Assembly (NCBI GenBank): GCA_963731205.1
Contig: CAVSUJ010000001.1
Location: forward strand, 930,001 to 994,000
Direction of reading: 5' to 3'
DNA: 64,000 nucleotides
DNA from: DATAZK01 sp963731205
Lineage (GTDB): Bacteria > Actinomycetota > Actinomycetes > Frankiales > Frankiaceae
In this document: one piece after another, positions 56,503 to 64,000 of the stretch
Layout of the letters: every line of letters begins with the position of its first letter
Numbering within the stretch: position 1 is the stretch's first letter
Translations under genes and position numbers: made by a program
The notes under the pieces: generated by a model
The model's input: the letters and a program-made list of their open reading frames with translations, nothing else
Told to the model about the DNA's origin: nothing
The model's database searches: none

Positions 56503-56575
56503 GTCGACGTGCAGGATGGGGCAGTTCTCGTCGAGGAGGGCGCAGCTGGTCAGGGCGGCTCACGGCGCCCACCGA

Positions 56576-57355
56576 TCAGCGATCAGCCTCCGGCCGGCGG
56601 GCCAGCAGGTGAAGCCGGGTAGCCATCGCGTGATAGGCCGGCAGCCGCGACACCTTCTCCTCAAGCCGCTGCAGAACCTCGCGGGCATGGGGCTCGGTAT
56701 CGAGGACGGCGCCGGGCACCAGGTCGGAGAACACCCGATCGCCGTGCACTCCGAGCACTGACATGCCGGCCGCTTCGACGAACGCCACGAGCTCGCCCAG
56801 ATCGAAGCGCCGGATCGAACGGTCAGTGGTGCCGGTATTGCCGCCGTCGAGCACGATCTCGGCGGCATCGAGGCGCCCGGTGAGGACTCGGCCCAACACC
56901 GCCGCCGATCGATTGGCCGCCAGCAGACTGAGCAGACCGCCCGGACGCAACACGCTCGCCACCGCCGCCAACCCGAGCCGGGGATCGTCGGCGATCTCGA
57001 GGACGTCGTGGCACAGCAGCAGGTCGGCCTGCTCCGCTCCGACTGCTTCGGCCAGCGTGTCGAGATCGCCCTGGCGCCCGCTGACCCGATCACCCACCCC
57101 GGCCTCGGTAGCCCGCCGCTCGAGCGCCGCCAGCGAATCGGGACTCGGGTCGACGACGATGACCCGGTGACCCAGCTCGGCGAGTGGGACCGCGAAACCG
57201 CCGCTGCCGCCGCCGGCATCGACGACTGCCAGCTCCCGGCCTCGCCGCTCGGAGAGCTCGCCGAGCGCGCGGCGCAGGTCTTCCCAGACGACGCCGCTGC
57301 GCGCCGACGGCCAGGAGCCGGGCTGGGTCGACTGGCTGAGTGGCACGAGGGAGAC
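56576..57355 (-). CDS. SAM-dependent methyltransferase
   Basis: About 259 residues from GTG 57355. Class I fold: motif I VVDAGGGSGGFAVPLAELG, acidic loop VVDPSPDS, LLLCHDVLEIADDP and a later ASVLRPGGLLSLL. Substrate unknown. The same gene precedes dinB in many actinobacteria. The start is uncertain: the ribosome-like AAAGGA is only 2 bases before this GTG, and another GTG lies 12 bases later. Confidence 0.85.
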   Translation of the reverse strand, partial: VSLVPLSQSTQPGSWPSARSGVVWEDLRRALGELSERRGRELAVVDAGGGSGGFAVPLAELGHRVIVVDPSPDSLAALERRATEAGVGDRVSGRQGDLDTLAEAVGAEQADLLLCHDVLEIADDPRLGLAAVASVLRPGGLLSLLAANRSAAVLGRVLTGRLDAAEIVLDGGNTGTTDRSIRRFDLGELVAFVEAAGMSVLGVHGDRVFSDLVPGAVLDTEPHAREVLQRLEEKVSRLPAYHAMATRLHLLARRPEADR

Positions 57356-57476
57356 ACGGTCCTTTCTGGATGCCGAAGGACGCTCCCGGCACCTGACCGG
57401 AAGGGTAATCGTCCCGCGGGTCGGCGGCTGCCGGGATTTCGGCCACCACGAATTGCCCGGCTTGCCTGGCGCCCGC

Positions 57477-60400
57477 TCATCCGCCGGAGCTCCCCGGGCT
57501 GGAGTGCCACAGCCGGCGGGGAGCGCTGCGGGCATCTCCGCCGGATGGCTTGATGTCGGCGTAGGGCGACAGCCGGAACCCGGTGGCGTACTGCTGGGCC
57601 CGCCCCCCGATGCCTCCAGCGGGCGGGTTCACCATGACCGGCCGGCTCGAGCGACTGGCGGCAGCGCCCTGCACCGCCAGCTCGCTGACCCCGGCCGGGG
57701 CCGCCATCAATTGCTCGACCGCAGGGATTCCCCCCAACTCCCATGCATCCCGCATGGCAGGCAGCTCCCAGCACCCGGTCGCCCGCAAGGACACCCCGCG
57801 CGGACCGGTACGGCGCACGAACCCGCGGATGACCAGCAACCACGAATGAAAGACGGTCGACGCGTAACCGGCCTGTGCGTCTTCGAAGAAGGTGGCGTCG
57901 AGCGGACCCGTCGCGTCGTCGAGGGTCACGAAGACCACCCGACGTCCGGAGCGGACCGGTGGGGTCTGGGTGGCCACTTTCACCCCGGCGATGAGGACCT
58001 CCTGGCGGCTGCGGCAGCCCACGAGGTCACGCGCGCGGGTGATCCCCATCGCTGCCATGAACGGCTCGTAGAAATCCACCACGTGGCGGGTGACGTCGAG
58101 ACCGAGCACTTCGAGCTCGGCCCGCAGCTGCTCGGCACCGGTGAGCTCGGGCAGGCCGGATGCTGTGACGGCAGACGGGTCGTCGCCGAGCGGAAGGGCG
58201 AGCTGAACCTGATCGCCACCGGGCTGGATTGCGCCGCCCGCCGCCCGGGGGGCCTGCGACTGGCGGGCCGCCTGCTCCACCACTCCCCCGGAGGCGCCGA
58301 ATGAGGCACCGGACGTGGCGCCGGAGCGCCGCGCCTTTCGTCCTGAACTACGCGCCACCGCCCGGCTCCACCGGTCGAGCTCGGTCACCTGCAAGAGCAG
58401 ATCCCGTCGGGTGATCCGGCCGCGGCGGCGGACCGGGGCCGCCAGCCCGATCCCGTAGAGCGAATCGAAACCGCCTGCCAATACGAGCCTTTCGACGATC
58501 GGCCGGGACGCGCGCGCCCGGTGCCAGAAGTCCGACAGTGACCCGTAGGGGCGCCCGGCGACGATGCTCTCGACCTCGGCCGAACTGATTCCCTTCACCT
58601 CCGCCAGCGCCATCCGGATCCCGTAATTGCGTGAGTCGGGAAGCCGGGGATCAAGCGGCGGATGCCGGGACGGAGCATCGAGCACCGCGGGAGGCGGCTC
58701 GCTGAAGGTGCCGATGCGTTCGATGCGATAGGTGCTGTCGGACTGGTTGACGTCGAGGCCCAGAATCGCGATTCCGAACTGGCGGGCGTCATCGAGGATC
58801 AACCTCTTGGGATACATCCCGGGATCGTGGGTGAGGACGCCGGCCAGGAAGGCGGCGGTGTGGTGGGCCTTCAACCAGGCCGACTGATAGGTGGGTAAGG
58901 CGAATGCAGCAGCGTGAGCCTTGCAGAAACCGAAGGATCCGAAGGCTTTGAGCACTTCCCAGACCCGCTCGATGGTCGCCAGGTCGTAACCGGCACGCAG
59001 CGCGGCAGGCACGAACGCGGCTCGCACCTCGGGCTGCAGATCAGGATCACCCAGGGCACGCCGGGCCTCGTCAGCCTCGGCCAGCGAAATCTTGGTCATG
59101 TGCGCCACGATTTGCAGCACCTGCTCATGGAAGACGACGACCCCACCGGTGTCGACGAGATAGGGCTCCAGATCGGGATGCAGGTAACGCGCTTCGCGCC
59201 ACCCCTGCCGGGCCTCCAGAAAGGGGGTCACCATGTCGCTCTTCACCGGGCCGGGGCGGAAAAGCGAAATGTCGATGATGACGTCTTCGAAGGTCTCCGG
59301 TGCGAATTTGCCGACCAGCTCACGCTGACCCGGCGACTCGATCTGGAAGCACCCGAGGGTGCGGGTGGACTGCACCAGCGCGAAGGTCGCCGGATCGGCG
59401 CGGTCGATCTCATCGATGGGAACCTCGGCCCCATCGACCCGCCGCACTTCGGCAATGGCATGGGCGATGGCTGACTGCATGCGGATACCCAGCAGATCGA
59501 GCTTGAGCAGGCCCAGATCTTCGACATCGTCCTTGTCGAACTGGCTCATCGGGAACCCCAGATAGCTCGCCTCGACCGGGGTGCGCTCCAGCAGGGTGAC
59601 ATCCGACAGCAGCACCCCGCAGGGATGCAACGCGATGTGGCGCGGGAGCCCGTCGAGCCGCTCCACGAGTCGTAGCAGCAGATCCAGCCTCTCGGCGGAC
59701 AGCCCGCTGGAGCGCAACTCGGGAAGCTCCCGCATCGCGGCGCGCACCTGGCTGGCGCGAATGTGGGGGAACGCCTTGGCCACCGCATCGATCTCACCGG
59801 GCGGCAGCCCGAGTGCACCACCGACGTCACGGATCGCGTGGCGGGCCCGGTAGGTGTCCATCATGGCAACGCAAGCGCACCGCTCCCCGCCATAGCGCGC
59901 CAGCACCTTTTCGTAGACCTCGGTGCGCCGGGCGGACTCGACATCGATGTCCACATCGGGCAGCTGGTGGCGAAGCGGCGATAAGAAGCGCTCCATCAGC
60001 AGGCCGTACCGCAGCGGATCGACATCGGAAACGCCCGTGAGATAGGTGACCAGGCTGCCGGCGCCCGACCCGCGCGCCGCGCAGCGCACCCCCATCTCCC
60101 TGATCAGATCGACGACATCCGCCACGGTGAGGAAGTAGCTCGGATAACCCAGCGACCGGATGATGCTCAGCTCGGCATCGAGCCGCTCACTGACCTCTCG
60201 AGACGCCGGCATGCCGCGACGCACGAGGCCCGCCTCGCAGCGGGCGCGCAGGACGAGATCGGCATCCGCACCGGCACTGAGCTCCAAGCCGCCACCGGAC
60301 ACCTCCAGCTCCGGAAAGTGGATCTCACCGATCCCGAGATCGGCTTTGGGATCGAGCACGCAGCGCTCGGCGATCTGCCGGGAGCGGATGAGCAGGCTCC

Positions 60401-61298
60401 GGCCGCCGTCGGTGAAACCGGCGGCCCGCGCGACTTCCTCGGCTATCTCGCCCATCTCCTTGCCGGACTTCAGATAACCCTCGGCATTGACCCGGCCGAC
60501 ATGCCGCGCATCGAGCGCGACCAGCAAGCGCGAGGCATCGAGCACGTCAGCCACCGGGGCATCGCTGCGGTCGGCGTAACGCACCTCATTGGTGAGCACC
60601 ACCGCCAACCCGGACGCGACGCCGAACCCGGCCCACCTGCCTGACCTCGCCAGCTCACCTCGGCCACGGTGATGGACCACCTCGAGCTGCAACTCCCCCG
60701 GCTCCGGCAAAGCCGTCCGCCAGCGCGCGACGTGTGCAGCGGCAAGCTCCTCCCGGCGCAGCGCCAGCGCACGGGCGGCCTCGGACTTCGGCCCCATCAT
60801 CACGATGAGCGCACCGCCCGCCGCCCGAGCGATCTCGGCATGCTCGGCGATCAGCTCGATGCTGCTGATCGGGGTGCCGCGCTCACCGGCGAGATGGGTA
60901 GCCGTCACCAGCCGGCACAACGCTCCCCAACCTGGCCGGCCGACGGCGAGCACCGTGACCCGCGGCAACCCCGGATCGATGAAGGTGCCGCCGCGAACCG
61001 GCCCCGGAGGCGAAGGAGAGGGCCGGGTGGAGACCGGCCGGCGACCTTCAGGGAGCGCGTGATCGCCGGTGAGCGGCACCGGCGTCACAGCAAGATCGGC
61101 ACCCAGAACCGGACGGATGCCTTCACGCTGACAGGCCTTCGCGAAGCGGACGGCTCCGTAGAGCCCATCCCGATCGGTCAGCGCAAGCGCATCCATCCCG
61201 TGCTCCGCAGCCCGGGCGGCAAGCAGGTGAGGATGTGAGGCGCCGTGACGCAGCGAGTAGCCGGATGCCACATGCAGATGGACGAAGTAATCGGACAT
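57477..61298 (-). CDS. dnaE2: Error-prone DNA polymerase DnaE2
   Basis: 1273 residues from ATG 61298, longer than many DnaE2 proteins. PHP domain has lost metal ligands compared with DnaE1: HLHVASGYS for HLHVHTEYS and LTDRDGLYG for MTDHGNLYG, so it should lack exonuclease activity. Polymerase catalytic region PDVDIDVESARR and ARGSGAGSLVTYLTG are intact, and the tail ends KLWHSSPGSSG-like (RLWHSSPGSSGG). DnaE2 does mutagenic translesion synthesis after DNA damage with ImuB in known systems; no imuB is in this window. Last gene of the SOS operon begun by the DUF6504 gene. Confidence 0.93.
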   Translation of the reverse strand: MSDYFVHLHVASGYSLRHGASHPHLLAARAAEHGMDALALTDRDGLYGAVRFAKACQREGIRPVLGADLAVTPVPLTGDHALPEGRRPVSTRPSPSPPGPVRGGTFIDPGLPRVTVLAVGRPGWGALCRLVTATHLAGERGTPISSIELIAEHAEIARAAGGALIVMMGPKSEAARALALRREELAAAHVARWRTALPEPGELQLEVVHHRGRGELARSGRWAGFGVASGLAVVLTNEVRYADRSDAPVADVLDASRLLVALDARHVGRVNAEGYLKSGKEMGEIAEEVARAAGFTDGGRSLLIRSRQIAERCVLDPKADLGIGEIHFPELEVSGGGLELSAGADADLVLRARCEAGLVRRGMPASREVSERLDAELSIIRSLGYPSYFLTVADVVDLIREMGVRCAARGSGAGSLVTYLTGVSDVDPLRYGLLMERFLSPLRHQLPDVDIDVESARRTEVYEKVLARYGGERCACVAMMDTYRARHAIRDVGGALGLPPGEIDAVAKAFPHIRASQVRAAMRELPELRSSGLSAERLDLLLRLVERLDGLPRHIALHPCGVLLSDVTLLERTPVEASYLGFPMSQFDKDDVEDLGLLKLDLLGIRMQSAIAHAIAEVRRVDGAEVPIDEIDRADPATFALVQSTRTLGCFQIESPGQRELVGKFAPETFEDVIIDISLFRPGPVKSDMVTPFLEARQGWREARYLHPDLEPYLVDTGGVVVFHEQVLQIVAHMTKISLAEADEARRALGDPDLQPEVRAAFVPAALRAGYDLATIERVWEVLKAFGSFGFCKAHAAAFALPTYQSAWLKAHHTAAFLAGVLTHDPGMYPKRLILDDARQFGIAILGLDVNQSDSTYRIERIGTFSEPPPAVLDAPSRHPPLDPRLPDSRNYGIRMALAEVKGISSAEVESIVAGRPYGSLSDFWHRARASRPIVERLVLAGGFDSLYGIGLAAPVRRRGRITRRDLLLQVTELDRWSRAVARSSGRKARRSGATSGASFGASGGVVEQAARQSQAPRAAGGAIQPGGDQVQLALPLGDDPSAVTASGLPELTGAEQLRAELEVLGLDVTRHVVDFYEPFMAAMGITRARDLVGCRSRQEVLIAGVKVATQTPPVRSGRRVVFVTLDDATGPLDATFFEDAQAGYASTVFHSWLLVIRGFVRRTGPRGVSLRATGCWELPAMRDAWELGGIPAVEQLMAAPAGVSELAVQGAAASRSSRPVMVNPPAGGIGGRAQQYATGFRLSPYADIKPSGGDARSAPRRLWHSSPGSSGG

Positions 61299-61335
61299 GC
61301 CCCCGCGCTTCGAGCTCTCGGAACAACCGGTTGAA

Positions 61336-61797
61336 TCAGGCGGACAGCGATAGCGACGGCTGCTGCACCAGACCCAGCAGAGCAAGCACCGCCAGCAGGA
61401 AGTGCTCGGCATCCCGAATGAGGTCATCGGCCTCGCGCTGGCTGACGACAGGGCGGCCGGCTTCGGCCGCGGCGCGCTTGCCGGCCCCGGCGGCGAAGAA
61501 GGCGGCCCACTCGGCGAGCTCGGGAGCGACATCGCTCAGCAGCCGCCAGGCACTGACCGGACGGCCGCGCCGGCTCTGCGGACGGGTGCGGGCCGCCAGC
61601 ACTGCGGCTGCGGCACGCAAAGCTGCCAGGTGAGCGAGCGCGTAACGCTCTCCGCTGACCCGGGCCCCTTCTGCATCGGCCAGACCCTGCCGGGATGCGG
61701 CGAGCAGCCCACCGACGGCACGCGGCAGCGTCACACGCCGCGCTTGCACGCTTTTCGAGGAAGGGCTCTTGGAAGAATGCGAATCAGAGACGGCCAT
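61336..61797 (-). CDS. HEPN-domain protein (SAV_6107-like)
   Basis: 153 residues from ATG 61797, overlapping the previous stop by one base (TGATG). Helical throughout: GGLLAASRQGLADAEGA, RYALAHLAALRAAAAVLAA, and EADDLIRDAEHFLLAVLALL. It resembles the SAV_6107 HEPN family that accompanies dnaE2 in Streptomyces. HEPN proteins are often RNases, but the usual RxxxxH motif is not evident, so catalysis is not claimed. Its place suggests a role in damage tolerance. Confidence 0.8.
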   Translation of the reverse strand: MAVSDSHSSKSPSSKSVQARRVTLPRAVGGLLAASRQGLADAEGARVSGERYALAHLAALRAAAAVLAARTRPQSRRGRPVSAWRLLSDVAPELAEWAAFFAAGAGKRAAAEAGRPVVSQREADDLIRDAEHFLLAVLALLGLVQQPSLSLSA

Positions 61798-62240
61798 CAG
61801 TCGTGTACCTCCACCAGCTGCCAACTACCGAGTGACCAGAGAAAACAAAGGTCATAGATCCCGGGGGACGCGGATTGGCCTGCTGCCGCTTCCACCCGCC
61901 AGAACTCCTGCTCACCGTCGTCGATGGAGGCCGGCCCCATCGCCGCACCGACATCCGGCGCCGGCTCGCCCCAAGCTCGCTGAGCCCACTTGGGCGACGC
62001 GGGGATAGGAGCCAGCACCAGCTCAGCGCTTGCGGACCCGGCCGGCCCCGCTGATCTCGTGGGACTGGCATCGCTGCCGGTGCCCAACGCCATCGCCGAA
62101 GCGGACGCCCACCACTGGCCGGACTCGAACCAGTGCTCCAGTACGTCATTGACGACGTACAGCCGAGAGCGCCAGAGGAACTGCGCCGGCGCATCGTCGC
62201 GCCGGCGAACATCGATCGGCTCGGCATGACGCCTACCCAT
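61797..62240 (-). CDS. DUF6504 protein, first gene of the dnaE2 operon
   Basis: 147 residues from ATG 62240, with GGGGAGGAGG six bases upstream. Hallmark segment EPIDVRRRDDAPAQFLWRSRLYVVNDVLEHWFES near the N-terminus and FWRVEAAAGQ...YDLCFLW near the end. Small, basic/aromatic, no membrane segment; function unknown, but it is regularly linked to dnaE2/imuB in actinobacteria. First gene after a LexA box. Confidence 0.85.
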   Translation of the reverse strand: MGRRHAEPIDVRRRDDAPAQFLWRSRLYVVNDVLEHWFESGQWWASASAMALGTGSDASPTRSAGPAGSASAELVLAPIPASPKWAQRAWGEPAPDVGAAMGPASIDDGEQEFWRVEAAAGQSASPGIYDLCFLWSLGSWQLVEVHD

Positions 62241-62396
62241 GAACGCCTCCTCCCCGAGACACCGGCCGGCCATAAACCGCTGGGCTCGCCTGGGGAAGGC
62301 GACGATGCCGGCAGGCAGCGCCGCTTCCCCACGACGCCGCCTGCCGACTGCTCCCGCTCGCCCGTACGCTGGATGGGAACGCTGCGAGCTGGTGTA

Positions 62397-62412
62397 CCGA
62401 ACATACGTTCGA
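62397..62412 (-). promoter_or_regulatory. LexA (SOS) box upstream of the dnaE2 operon
   Basis: CCGAACATACGTTCGA matches the actinobacterial consensus TCGAAC-N4-GTTCGA at every fixed position but the first. It lies 157 bp before the DUF6504 start, with no other gene between, so it should place the DUF6504-HEPN-dnaE2 operon under SOS control. Confidence 0.85.
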
Positions 62413-62452
62413 TGGGGCGGCGGGTCAAGCCGTTCAGCGCTGAAGAGGCCGA

Positions 62453-62641
62453 TCAGCCGGCGGTGGGCGGCGCGCCGCTCCCGTCCGATCGCAAAACGAA
62501 GCGGCGATTGCAGGAGTGACACCACCAGCCGCCGCGCTCCCCTACCGGCTCGAGGTCTTCCTCGCCGCAGTAAGGGCAATAGAACGGGACCGCGCGCTCG
62601 CCGCCTGGGGAGACGGCACCCGAACCGGCGGGCGTGGTCAC
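62453..62641 (-). CDS. Small zinc-ribbon protein beside sulfite reductase
   Basis: 62 residues from GTG 62641. Two Cys pairs, FYCPYCGEED and WWCHSCNRRFV, form a zinc ribbon. It starts 13 bp after the sulfite reductase stop and should be co-transcribed. A small protein of this kind sits between sulfite reductase and cysH in Streptomyces; a role in iron-sulfur or siroheme enzyme assembly is conceivable but not shown. Confidence 0.85.
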   Translation of the reverse strand: MTTPAGSGAVSPGGERAVPFYCPYCGEEDLEPVGERGGWWCHSCNRRFVLRSDGSGAPPTAG

Positions 62642-62654
62642 GCGATGACCTGAC

Positions 62655-64000
62655 TCAGACCAGGACCGACTCGTCGGCCCGGCGCACCCAGGCCGCGAAG
62701 CTCTCGCCCTCGGCGCGATCGGACTGGAAGGTCAGCAGGATCCGCTCGACGAAATCCGGGAGGTCGCGCGCCGTGACCTTCAGCCCGCGCACCTTGCGTC
62801 CGAGCGCCGCCTCGACGCCGAGCGAGCCGCCGAGATGGATCTGAAATCCCTCGTCGCCGCCGATCAACGAGCCCTTCAGGCCGATGTCGGCGACCTGGAA
62901 ACGGGCGCAGGCATTGGGGCAGCCGTTGACGTTGATCCCGATCGGCTCGTCGAAGTCGGGCATGCGGCGCTCGAGCTCGTCGATGAGCTCGCTGGCCAGC
63001 GCCTTCGTCTCGACGATCGCCAGCTTGCAGAACTCCAGGCCGGTGCACGCCATGGTCGAGCGACGGAACGACGACGGGAAGACCTGCAGATCGATCGCCG
63101 CCAGCTCGGCCACGAGCGCGTCGACGTCGGTGACGCCCATGATGATCATCTTCTGCTCGGTGGTGGTGCGCACCTCACCGGAACCGAAACGGTCGGACAG
63201 CTCGGCGATCTGGCGCAGCAGGGCGCCGGACACCCGCCCGACGCGCGGGGCGAACCCGACCGCCGACGTGCCGTCGCGCAGTGGGGTGACGCCCACGTGA
63301 TCGCGGCGCTTGGCGCGCGGCGCCTCGGGGGCGGGCCCGTCGGGCAGCGGGAAGCCGAGGTACTCCTTCTCCAGCACCTCGCGGAACCGCTCCGGCCCCC
63401 AATCGGAGACCAGGAACTTCAGCCGCGCGCGATTGCGTGAGCGCCGGTAACCGTAATCACGGAAGATCGAGACCACGCCGGCCCACACCTCGGGCAGCTG
63501 CTCCTCGGTGACGAACACGCCGAGCCGCACCGCGAGCTTGGGATTGGTCGACAGACCGCCGCCGACCCACAGATCGAAGCCGGGGATGCCGTCAGGACCG
63601 ACGACGCCCACGAACGAGATGTCGTTGATCTCGTGCACAGTGCAACGGTCGGGGCAGCCGGAGACCGCGGACTTGAACTTGCGCGGCAGGTTGGAGAACT
63701 CGGGGGAGCCGACGTGGCGCCGGGCGACCTCGGCGATCGCCGCCGTGCCGTCGATGATCTCGTTGGCGTCATCCCCGGCGAGAGGGCAGCCCAGGATCAC
63801 GCGCGGGGTGTCGCCGCAGGCCTCGGTGGTGGACAGCCCGGTCGACTCCAGCCGTTGCCAGATCGCGGGCATGTCTTCGATACGTATCCAGTGCAGCTGG
63901 ATGTTCTGGCGATCCGTGACATCGGCGGTGTCGCGGCCGTACTCGGTGCTGACATCGGCGATCGCGCGCAACTGCTCGGAGGTCAGCCGCCCGCCGTCGA
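62655..64000 (-). CDS. Ferredoxin-dependent sulfite/nitrite reductase, N-terminus cut
   Basis: At least 448 residues; the N-terminus lies beyond the right edge. Siroheme and [4Fe-4S] ligands are visible: CTGLEFC and NGCPNACARF in the C-terminal half, with SGCPDRC and the duplicated SiR ferredoxin-like folds (RDTADVTDRQNIQLHWI). The best fit is SirA-type assimilatory sulfite reductase; nitrite reductase of the same family cannot be excluded from the visible part. Followed by a zinc-ribbon gene. Confidence 0.92.
   Translation of the reverse strand, partial: DGGRLTSEQLRAIADVSTEYGRDTADVTDRQNIQLHWIRIEDMPAIWQRLESTGLSTTEACGDTPRVILGCPLAGDDANEIIDGTAAIAEVARRHVGSPEFSNLPRKFKSAVSGCPDRCTVHEINDISFVGVVGPDGIPGFDLWVGGGLSTNPKLAVRLGVFVTEEQLPEVWAGVVSIFRDYGYRRSRNRARLKFLVSDWGPERFREVLEKEYLGFPLPDGPAPEAPRAKRRDHVGVTPLRDGTSAVGFAPRVGRVSGALLRQIAELSDRFGSGEVRTTTEQKMIIMGVTDVDALVAELAAIDLQVFPSSFRRSTMACTGLEFCKLAIVETKALASELIDELERRMPDFDEPIGINVNGCPNACARFQVADIGLKGSLIGGDEGFQIHLGGSLGVEAALGRKVRGLKVTARDLPDFVERILLTFQSDRAEGESFAAWVRRADESVLV

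Overview
This window is a chromosomal segment of a high-GC actinobacterium. The evidence is the actinobacterial division cluster without ftsA, with sepF, a Wag31/DivIVA gene and a meso-diaminopimelate-type MurE (DNPR motif); a PriA-type isomerase in the his operon; GuaB1; two DnaE polymerases (one in an SOS operon); an isoleucyl-tRNA synthetase of the long class under a T-box leader; frequent GTG starts and 4-base ATGA/GTGA gene overlaps. The sequence alone does not support a finer placement. No tRNA, rRNA, CRISPR array, insertion sequence or prophage was seen, so this is mostly core genome.

Layout. 1-6.1 kb: a membrane-anchored protein cut by the window edge, a heterodimeric ABC exporter, and a divergent membrane protein with a 24-base tandem repeat at its start. 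6.1-11.2 kb: the his operon hisD-C-B-H-priA-F on the minus strand, each junction overlapping by 4 bases. 11.3-15.3 kb: a Lon-N-domain protein, a frame-disrupted lipoprotein, a small membrane protein and an ABC-2 transporter pair. 15.3-21.2 kb: a DUF6308-like gene and dnaE1, divergent from guaB1. 21.2-25.2 kb: a minus-strand run of yccF, a double GNAT gene, an rluD-type pseudouridine synthase, an agmatinase-family gene and lspA. 25.2-28.6 kb: an isoleucine T-box leader and ileS.

28.6-47.8 kb is a minus-strand division and wall cluster. Transcription runs mraZ, rsmH, ftsL-like, ftsI, murE, murF, mraY, ftsW, murG, murC, ftsZ, pgeF, yggS, sepF, yggT, wag31, then a paired-cysteine-module protein that appears frame-disrupted. 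Two members usually found in this cluster are absent from their places: murD between mraY and ftsW (141 bp remain) and ftsQ between murC and ftsZ (370 bp remain). A four-copy MraZ operator lies upstream of mraZ.

47.8-54.6 kb on the plus strand carries two bacterial-PH membrane proteins and a MoxR/DUF58/transglutaminase operon. 54.7-62.2 kb on the minus strand is a DNA-damage-tolerance region: a DUF6504-HEPN-dnaE2 operon behind a near-perfect LexA box, a methyltransferase, dinB (5' end disrupted or non-canonically started) and a DUF3040 gene. 62.4-64 kb holds a zinc-ribbon gene and an assimilatory sulfite/nitrite reductase cut by the right edge.

Most genes are ordinary housekeeping. The points worth a second look are the missing murD and ftsQ, three probable reading-frame disruptions (lipoprotein, cysteine-module protein, dinB), a likely ATT start in yggT, the repeat at the divergent promoter near 4.9 kb, and the regulatory sites (T-box, MraZ box, LexA box, guaB1 leader).
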